This document shows, piece by piece, positions 59,972-64,000 of a stretch of 64,000 nucleotides of DNA. The notes beneath the pieces were generated by a model that was not told where the DNA came from, searched no databases, and was given only the letters and a program-made list of their open reading frames with translations. The first letter of the stretch is position 1; the number at the start of each line of letters is the position of its first letter. The stretch comes from RGIG3009 sp045595845. GTDB lineage: Bacteria > Bacillota > Clostridia > Oscillospirales > Acutalibacteraceae. The stretch is taken from the NCBI GenBank assembly GCA_045595845.1, contig JAZOBF010000049.1, positions 29,973 to 93,972 on the forward strand, given 5' to 3'. The position numbers and the translations under genes were made by a program.

Positions 59972-60631
59972 ATGAACACAAGACAAAAAATTGATACCAA
60001 ACAATTGGTGGTAATGGCCCTGATGGCCGCACTTGCGTACGCCGTCGTAGCGTTGTTTCGCGTGCCGGTCGTTCTGTTCTTGAAATACGAACCAAAAGAT
60101 TGCATATTGGCCATCTGCGGCATGCTGTACGGCCCGTTGTCGGCGGTGATAACGGCATGTGCCGTGGCCTTGTTGGAGATGATTACGGTCAGCGATACCG
60201 GTCCAATCGGATTGTTGATGAATGTTTTGTCATCGGTACTGTTTGTTTGTCCGGCAGCCTTTTTTTATCAACATAAGCGGAGTTTCAAGAGTGCGGTGTT
60301 GGGCTTGTCTTGCGGGACCTTGTTGATGACGGCGGGCATGCTGTTATGGAACTGGTTGATTACACCATTGTATATGCACATGCCGCGTCAGGCGGTGGTG
60401 CAGATGTTAATACCCGCTTTTTTGCCGTTTAATCTGTTTAAAGCCGCGTTGAACGCTGTGCTGACTGTTTTGTTGTATAAGAGTGTCGTTACCGCGCTGC
60501 GCAAGGCGCGCTTGGTGCCGCAGACTTCAACCGCCGAAGGGCGTCGGATCAGTGTCAGTGTGTGGGTGGCTGGTTCACTGACTCTGTTGACGCTGATTCT
60601 GATTTTGTTGGTTTGGCGCGGGATTCTGTAA
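59972..60631 (+). CDS. ribU: Riboflavin ECF transporter S component RibU
   Basis: Captures riboflavin in the membrane for an ECF transporter whose energising subunits lie outside the window. 219 residues with five or six transmembrane helices; typical features are LKYEPKDCILAICGMLYGP near 37-55 (D/P-rich substrate loop) and the AxxxA-type contact helix MAALAYAVVAL near 17-27. GAGAGGA precedes ATG 59972. Control by the FMN riboswitch upstream supports the substrate. Overlaps the 3' end of a small minus-strand frame. Confidence 0.93.
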   Translation: MNTRQKIDTKQLVVMALMAALAYAVVALFRVPVVLFLKYEPKDCILAICGMLYGPLSAVITACAVALLEMITVSDTGPIGLLMNVLSSVLFVCPAAFFYQHKRSFKSAVLGLSCGTLLMTAGMLLWNWLITPLYMHMPRQAVVQMLIPAFLPFNLFKAALNAVLTVLLYKSVVTALRKARLVPQTSTAEGRRISVSVWVAGSLTLLTLILILLVWRGIL

Positions 60632-60707
60632 CGGCGTTTACCGGTGATTGTGTACGATTGCGGCTGTCGGGATAAATACGCGTCGGGCGTTTGTCTTTTT
60701 TGGGCAT
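60555..60707 (-). CDS. Possible small basic protein, unknown function
   Basis: 50 residues, hydrophilic and Lys/Arg/Ser/Thr-rich (starts MPKKDKRPTRIYPDSRNR), no membrane helix. The reason to accept it is a strong AAGGAGGAG site six bases before ATG 60707 in the correct strand. Its last 77 bases overlap the end of ribU in the opposite direction. Low complexity and overlap leave room for doubt. Confidence 0.4.
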   Translation of the reverse strand: MPKKDKRPTRIYPDSRNRTQSPVNAVTESRAKPTKSESASTESVNQPPTH

Positions 60708-60767
60708 ACGGACTCCTCCTTTTTGGTTAGTATCGTGCGCAGTCTCGGCAATTATACGAAAAAGATA

Positions 60768-60797
60768 TTGACAAGATACCTGTTCCAATGACATAAT
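60768..60797 (+). promoter_or_regulatory. Promoter of glnA
   Basis: TTGACA (60768-60773), 18-base spacer, CATAAT (60792-60797). Confidence 0.6.
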
Positions 60798-60822
60798 AAT
60801 AGCAAGAAAGAAGGGTTACTAT

Positions 60823-62160
60823 ATGAGTAAGTATACAGCCTCGGATATCGTGCGTATCGTGAAAGAAGAAAATGTACGCTTTATTCGCTTGCAATTTACC
60901 GATATTTTCGGCGCGTTTAAAAATGTGGCGATTACGGCGAGTCAGCTGGAAAAGGCACTGAACAACCAGTGCATGTTTGACGGTTCTTCCATTGAGGGTT
61001 TCGTGCGTATCGAGGAATCGGATATGTACTTGTATCCCGACTACGACAGTTTTTTGATTTTTCCGTGGTATGAGGAAAACGAGGGGAAAGTTGCTCGGTT
61101 AATTTGTGATGTGTATAAAACGGACGGTACACCGTTTGAGGGCGATCCCCGCGGGTTGCTCAAACGCGTTTTGAAGCAAGCGGAAGACATGGGCTTTTCG
61201 GCGTTCAATGTCGGACCGGAATGCGAGTTTTTCCTGTTTGATAACGACGAAAACGGCTATCCTACCACGCGCAGCAAAGATCGCGGCGCATATTTTGAAC
61301 TCGGTCCCACCGATCTCGGTGAGGCGGCGCGGCGCGATATGTGCTTGACGCTTGAGGATATGGGGTATGAGATTGAGGCGTCCCATCACGAATGCGCAAA
61401 CGGTCAGCACGAGATCGATTTTAAGTATACCGATGCTCTGCGTGCGGCAGATAATATCGTCACCTTCAAATTGGCGGTTAAAACCATTGCTCATCGCCAT
61501 AATATGTATGCGACCTTTATGCCAAAACCGATTTTCGGGAAAGCGGGCAACGGGATGCATGTCAATATGTCGCTGATGAAGGACGGCAAAAACGCCTTCT
61601 ATGATCCCGACGGACCGATGGGACTTAGCAAGACGGCCTATCATTTTATTGCGGGTATTCTCGAACATGTGCGCGGAATGAGCGCGGTGACCAATCCTCT
61701 CGTAAACTCCTATAAGCGGTTGGTTTCGGGTTATGAAGCACCCGTCTATGTTGCGTGGTCGGCAAGTAACCGCAGCCCGCTTGTGCGCGTGCCCGCATCC
61801 AGAGGGATGTCCACTCGTTTGGAATTGCGCAACCCGGATCCGTCGGCAAACCCGTATCTCACCTTAGCCTTGTGTTTGGCAGCCGGCCTTGACGGTATCC
61901 GTCGGGAGTTGACACCGCCTTCGGCCGTTGAGGAAAACTTGTTTGAACTCGATGAGGATGAACGCGAGCGTTTGGGCATCACGCACCTGCCTTCCAATTT
62001 GGAAGAAGCCGTGCGTGCGATGAAGGCGGATGCATTAATCTACGATACCTTGGGAGAACATATTTTTACACGCTATGTGCAGCACAAGACCAATGAATGG
62101 GATGAATATAAAGTGCGTGTGACACCTTGGGAACTTGATCGCTATTTAGCCAGATATTAA
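60823..62160 (+). CDS. glnA: Glutamine synthetase type I
   Basis: ATP-dependent ligation of ammonia to glutamate, the main nitrogen assimilation step. 445 residues, the GSI-alpha length, with FDGSSIEGFVRIEESDMYL near 48-66, metal Glu/His in ECEFFLF and ANGQHEIDF, the ATP-site KPIFGKAGNGMHVNMS near 235-250 and NRSPLVRVPASRG near 318-330. The adenylylation site of GSI-beta (a Tyr in a KNLYDLPPEE-like loop) is replaced by NLFELDEDERE, so it is not regulated by adenylylation. AAGGG precedes the ATG. Confidence 0.97.
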   Translation: MSKYTASDIVRIVKEENVRFIRLQFTDIFGAFKNVAITASQLEKALNNQCMFDGSSIEGFVRIEESDMYLYPDYDSFLIFPWYEENEGKVARLICDVYKTDGTPFEGDPRGLLKRVLKQAEDMGFSAFNVGPECEFFLFDNDENGYPTTRSKDRGAYFELGPTDLGEAARRDMCLTLEDMGYEIEASHHECANGQHEIDFKYTDALRAADNIVTFKLAVKTIAHRHNMYATFMPKPIFGKAGNGMHVNMSLMKDGKNAFYDPDGPMGLSKTAYHFIAGILEHVRGMSAVTNPLVNSYKRLVSGYEAPVYVAWSASNRSPLVRVPASRGMSTRLELRNPDPSANPYLTLALCLAAGLDGIRRELTPPSAVEENLFELDEDERERLGITHLPSNLEEAVRAMKADALIYDTLGEHIFTRYVQHKTNEWDEYKVRVTPWELDRYLARY

Positions 62161-62172
62161 GGAGCGTAAGTC

Positions 62173-62808
62173 ATGAGTGCGAATGTTATTATTACGATTG
62201 CGCGTCAGTTCGGAAGCGGTGGGCATGAAATCGCCCGTCTGTTGGCCAAACGCTTGGATATCCCGATGTACGATAAAGAATTGATTACCCATGCCGCTGA
62301 GGAAAGCGGCTTGTCGGAGGAAGTTCTGCATTATTTTGACGAAAAACCCACCAACAGTTTGTTGTACTCGTTGTCCACAGGCACCTACTCCATGGGAGCG
62401 GGTGGCGTTGTTAACTATTCGCTGCCGGTCAACCAACAGGTGTTTCAGGCACAGTTTGATGCTATCCGAAAACTGGCGGAAGAAAGTTCTTGTATTATTG
62501 TCGGTCGTTGTGCCGATTATGTGCTTGAAAAGCATGAGGGTTTGGTTCGTGTGTTTATCCACGGCAATTTGAATGATCGTATGGAGCGGGTAGCCGAATA
62601 TGATAAAATTACATTGCCCGAGGCGAAAACCCGCATTACCAAAAGTGATAAACATCGTGCTAATTACTACAACTTCTATTCCGGCAAAAAATGGGGTGTT
62701 GCAGGCACTTATGACCTGTGTGTGAATACCAGCGCTATCGGGTACGATAATGCGGTCGAGCTAATCGCCAAATTTGTGGAAATGAAACAGGCAAAAACCG
62801 AACAATAA
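62173..62808 (+). CDS. Cytidylate kinase-like family protein
   Basis: 211 residues of the Cmk-like (AAA_26) family common in Clostridia: ITIARQFGSGGHEIARLLAKRL near 8-29 with a GSGG phosphate loop in place of a standard Walker A, IIVGRCADYVL near 108-118, and the end helix with SDKHRANYYNFYSGKKWG near 156-173. The role is unknown; nucleotide kinase activity is not established for this subfamily. AAGGAG precedes the ATG; 12-base gap from glnA indicates co-transcription. Confidence 0.9.
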   Translation: MSANVIITIARQFGSGGHEIARLLAKRLDIPMYDKELITHAAEESGLSEEVLHYFDEKPTNSLLYSLSTGTYSMGAGGVVNYSLPVNQQVFQAQFDAIRKLAEESSCIIVGRCADYVLEKHEGLVRVFIHGNLNDRMERVAEYDKITLPEAKTRITKSDKHRANYYNFYSGKKWGVAGTYDLCVNTSAIGYDNAVELIAKFVEMKQAKTEQ

Positions 62809-62811
62809 AGC

Positions 62812-62845
62812 AAAAAAGCTCCGCGTAAACCGCGGAGCTTTTTTG
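62812..62845 (+). terminator. Terminator after the glnA operon
   Basis: AAAAAAGCTCCGCG / CGCGGAGCTTTTTT stem with loop TAAAC. Confidence 0.9.
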
Positions 62846-62911
62846 CTAAAAAATTCCTTGTAACTTTTTCGAAAAAGCGCATATGCTAATCGCGGAAAAG
62901 GAGTGGAATGT

Positions 62912-63091
62912 ATGTCAAAAGGTTTGATGAAATTTATGCGCGGCATGGGGATCGGTCTCGCAGTCGGTTGTATTGCCGGCGCAGTGGGCAATCAGTATAT
63001 GCACAGCGGTAAAAAAGGACTTAAGAAAAATCTTGGAAAAGCTCTTAAAAATATGAGCGACCTCGTTGAAGAGGTCGGTGAAATGTTTTAA
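62912..63091 (+). CDS. Small single-span membrane protein
   Basis: 59 residues: short N-terminus, one glycine-rich transmembrane helix near 12-30 (GMGIGLAVGCIAGAVGNQYM) and a basic-then-acidic C-terminal helix (KKGLKKNLGKALKNMSDLVEEVGEMF). AAGGAG at 62897-62902 sits nine bases before ATG 62912. Such proteins resemble the YtxH-like general-stress style but are too short for a firm assignment. Bounded by terminators on both sides. Confidence 0.7.
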   Translation: MSKGLMKFMRGMGIGLAVGCIAGAVGNQYMHSGKKGLKKNLGKALKNMSDLVEEVGEMF

Positions 63092-63094
63092 ACG

Positions 63095-63125
63095 AAAAGC
63101 GTCGCCTACGGGCGGCGCTTTTTCT
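63095..63125 (+). terminator. Terminator after the small membrane protein gene
   Basis: AAAAGCGTCGCC / GGCGGCGCTTTT stem (one G-U), loop TACG-like, then TTTCTT. Confidence 0.8.
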
Positions 63126-63153
63126 TGACGAATTTTATAAAATTCGATATAAT
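63125..63153 (+). promoter_or_regulatory. Promoter of the terminal membrane protein gene
   Basis: TTGACG (63125-63130), 17-base spacer, TATAAT (63148-63153). It excludes the longer in-frame start at 63125. Confidence 0.8.
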
Positions 63154-63187
63154 AAAACAGATTTTTTTAAAGAAAGACGGTGGCGGC

Positions 63188-63784
63188 GTGAAAAAGAAAC
63201 TTACACACCCCCAAATCGAGACGGATGATATCTTAGGAACGAATAGCGCACATGACGGGGTGCTATTTGATGAGAAACCGGCGATAACACCTGAAGAGCG
63301 CAAAAAAATTCTTTCATTTGCGGTTACCATCGGTGTGTCATTGTTGGTGGTTGTGGGTGTGCTGGTCATCGGCATCGTGTTTGGAAACATAACGCGAAAG
63401 AAAACGGCCGCGCAAGAGCCTCGTGAATCGACACCTACCTTCTATCAGGAGTTGGCAACCGAGGGTTGGCAGCCGGATAAGATTACCTCTGCTATTACAG
63501 AGGCGTATTACACCCTTGAAAACGGATTGATGGTTACCATTACATTCGGTAACGCTCTGGATACGGATGAGCATATTTCCAAAGTCGTCGTGGCGATCTA
63601 TACCGAGAATGATGTGCAAATCGCTAAAGCGCAAAGTGAAAGTATGAAGGCCGATTTTGTGGTAGAGGCAGGCGGGACGAATAAGATTACCATGTATATA
63701 AAACCGGAATTTGTGTCGATCGCAGACGATCCGCTCGAAACTTTACAATATGAGATCACGGTGGATCACGAAACACGGATGTAA
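63188..63784 (+). CDS. Membrane protein of unknown function
   Basis: 198 residues from GTG 63188: a cytosolic N-terminus of about 38 residues, one strong transmembrane helix near 42-66, a short linker, and an extracellular beta-rich domain near 80-198 (ITSAITEAYYTLENGLMVTITFGNAL ... KVVVAIYTEND ... KITMYIKPEFVS). The domain has the look of a small Ig-like or FixG-like beta sandwich, but I cannot place it. The ribosome site is weak (GGTGG), and the promoter rules out starts before about 63160. Terminator follows. Confidence 0.75.
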   Translation: MKKKLTHPQIETDDILGTNSAHDGVLFDEKPAITPEERKKILSFAVTIGVSLLVVVGVLVIGIVFGNITRKKTAAQEPRESTPTFYQELATEGWQPDKITSAITEAYYTLENGLMVTITFGNALDTDEHISKVVVAIYTENDVQIAKAQSESMKADFVVEAGGTNKITMYIKPEFVSIADDPLETLQYEITVDHETRM

Positions 63785-63798
63785 TGGGTGCATGGAAA

Positions 63799-63832
63799 GG
63801 CGACAAACGCTGTGCGTTTGCCGTCTTTTTTA
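63799..63832 (+). terminator. Terminator after the last protein gene
   Basis: GGCG-A-CAAACGC / GCGTTTG-C-CGTC stem with one mismatch, loop TGT, followed by TTTTTT. Confidence 0.75.
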
Positions 63833-63868
63833 CTTTTCAAAAAAATTTCAAAAAAACCGAAAAAAGTG

Positions 63869-64000
63869 TTGACAAAGGGGATATAGAGTGGTATGATAGC
63901 AAAGCTGTCGCAAAAACGGGGCAGCGAAAAGGACCTTGAAAATTAAACAATGCAAACGAGAAAGAAACACACTACCCGTTAATTAAGATTCACACAGAAT
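63869..64000 (+). promoter_or_regulatory. Probable rRNA operon promoter and leader
   Basis: TTGACA (63869-63874), 17-base spacer, TATGAT (63892-63897) after an A-rich upstream tract resembling an UP element. The leader contains GGACCTTGAAAATTAAACA at about 63931-63949, the kind of sequence seen upstream of 16S rRNA genes in Clostridia (pre-rRNA processing leader). No mature 16S sequence begins before the window ends. Confidence 0.6.

Overview
The window reads as a chromosomal segment from a spore-forming, low-to-moderate-GC Gram-positive bacterium of class Clostridia, most likely the Oscillospiraceae/Ruminococcaceae part of the class. The reasons are the sporulation genes ylbJ, yqfC and yqfD; the order yqfC-yqfD-phoH-ybeY-dgkA-era-yqzL-recO; strong AGGAGG ribosome sites; TTGACA/TATAAT promoters with 17-base spacing; a minimal two-gene SUF system; a reverse rubrerythrin next to a PerR-like Fur protein; and the glycine, TPP and FMN riboswitches. 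The gene phylogeny was not computed, so the family-level assignment is an inference.

Layout. 1-4315 (minus): a P-loop protein cut by the window edge, glucose-6-phosphate isomerase, D,D-carboxypeptidase and a divergent PRPP synthetase. 4492-7573 (plus): HflX GTPase, then a tandem glycine riboswitch driving an AGCS-type amino-acid symporter. 7574-8123: a decayed patch with the tail of an ABC permease and pieces of a small TA-flanked repeat. 8124-17651: divergent ylbJ / yqfC-yqfD, then a tightly packed run phoH, ybeY, dgkA, era, yqzL-like, recO, mutS2 and a HAD phosphatase. 17687-25044: thiT with a TPP riboswitch, icd, a CPBP protease, tadA, mscL, sufB/D-sufC and a secreted leucine-rich-repeat protein. 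25146-37588 (plus): uvrB, uvrA, an M23 peptidase, typA, comEC, holA, rnmV and maf. 37637-42275 (minus): yebC, a complete MITE-like element in front of it, htrA, and a histidine kinase/response regulator pair. 42502-50708: cell-envelope genes (LTA-synthase-like protein, SGNH hydrolase plus MBOAT acyltransferase) and several secreted Thr-rich proteins, with a compact structured RNA at about 50088-50236. 50810-51831: rubrerythrin and PerR-like regulator behind a perfect PerR-type box.

51959-54863 is the most disturbed stretch: a tRNA-Ala gene enclosed by a perfect 15-bp inverted repeat, a partial copy of its 5' part upstream, two AT-rich genes of unknown function, and a transhydrogenase beta-subunit gene (pntB) that has lost its 5' end and its pntA partner. 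54915-63784 returns to ordinary genes: mntP, mtaB, a TSCPD protein, a PHP phosphoesterase, mgtE behind a structured leader, ribU behind an FMN riboswitch, glnA, a cytidylate-kinase-like protein and two small or unknown membrane proteins. The last 130 bases look like the promoter and leader of an rRNA operon.

I see no CRISPR array, prophage, complete transposase gene or secondary-metabolite cluster. The best candidates for something undescribed are the structured RNA near 50.1-50.2 kb with its neighbouring Cys-rich small protein, the mgtE leader RNA, and the TA-flanked repeat family.
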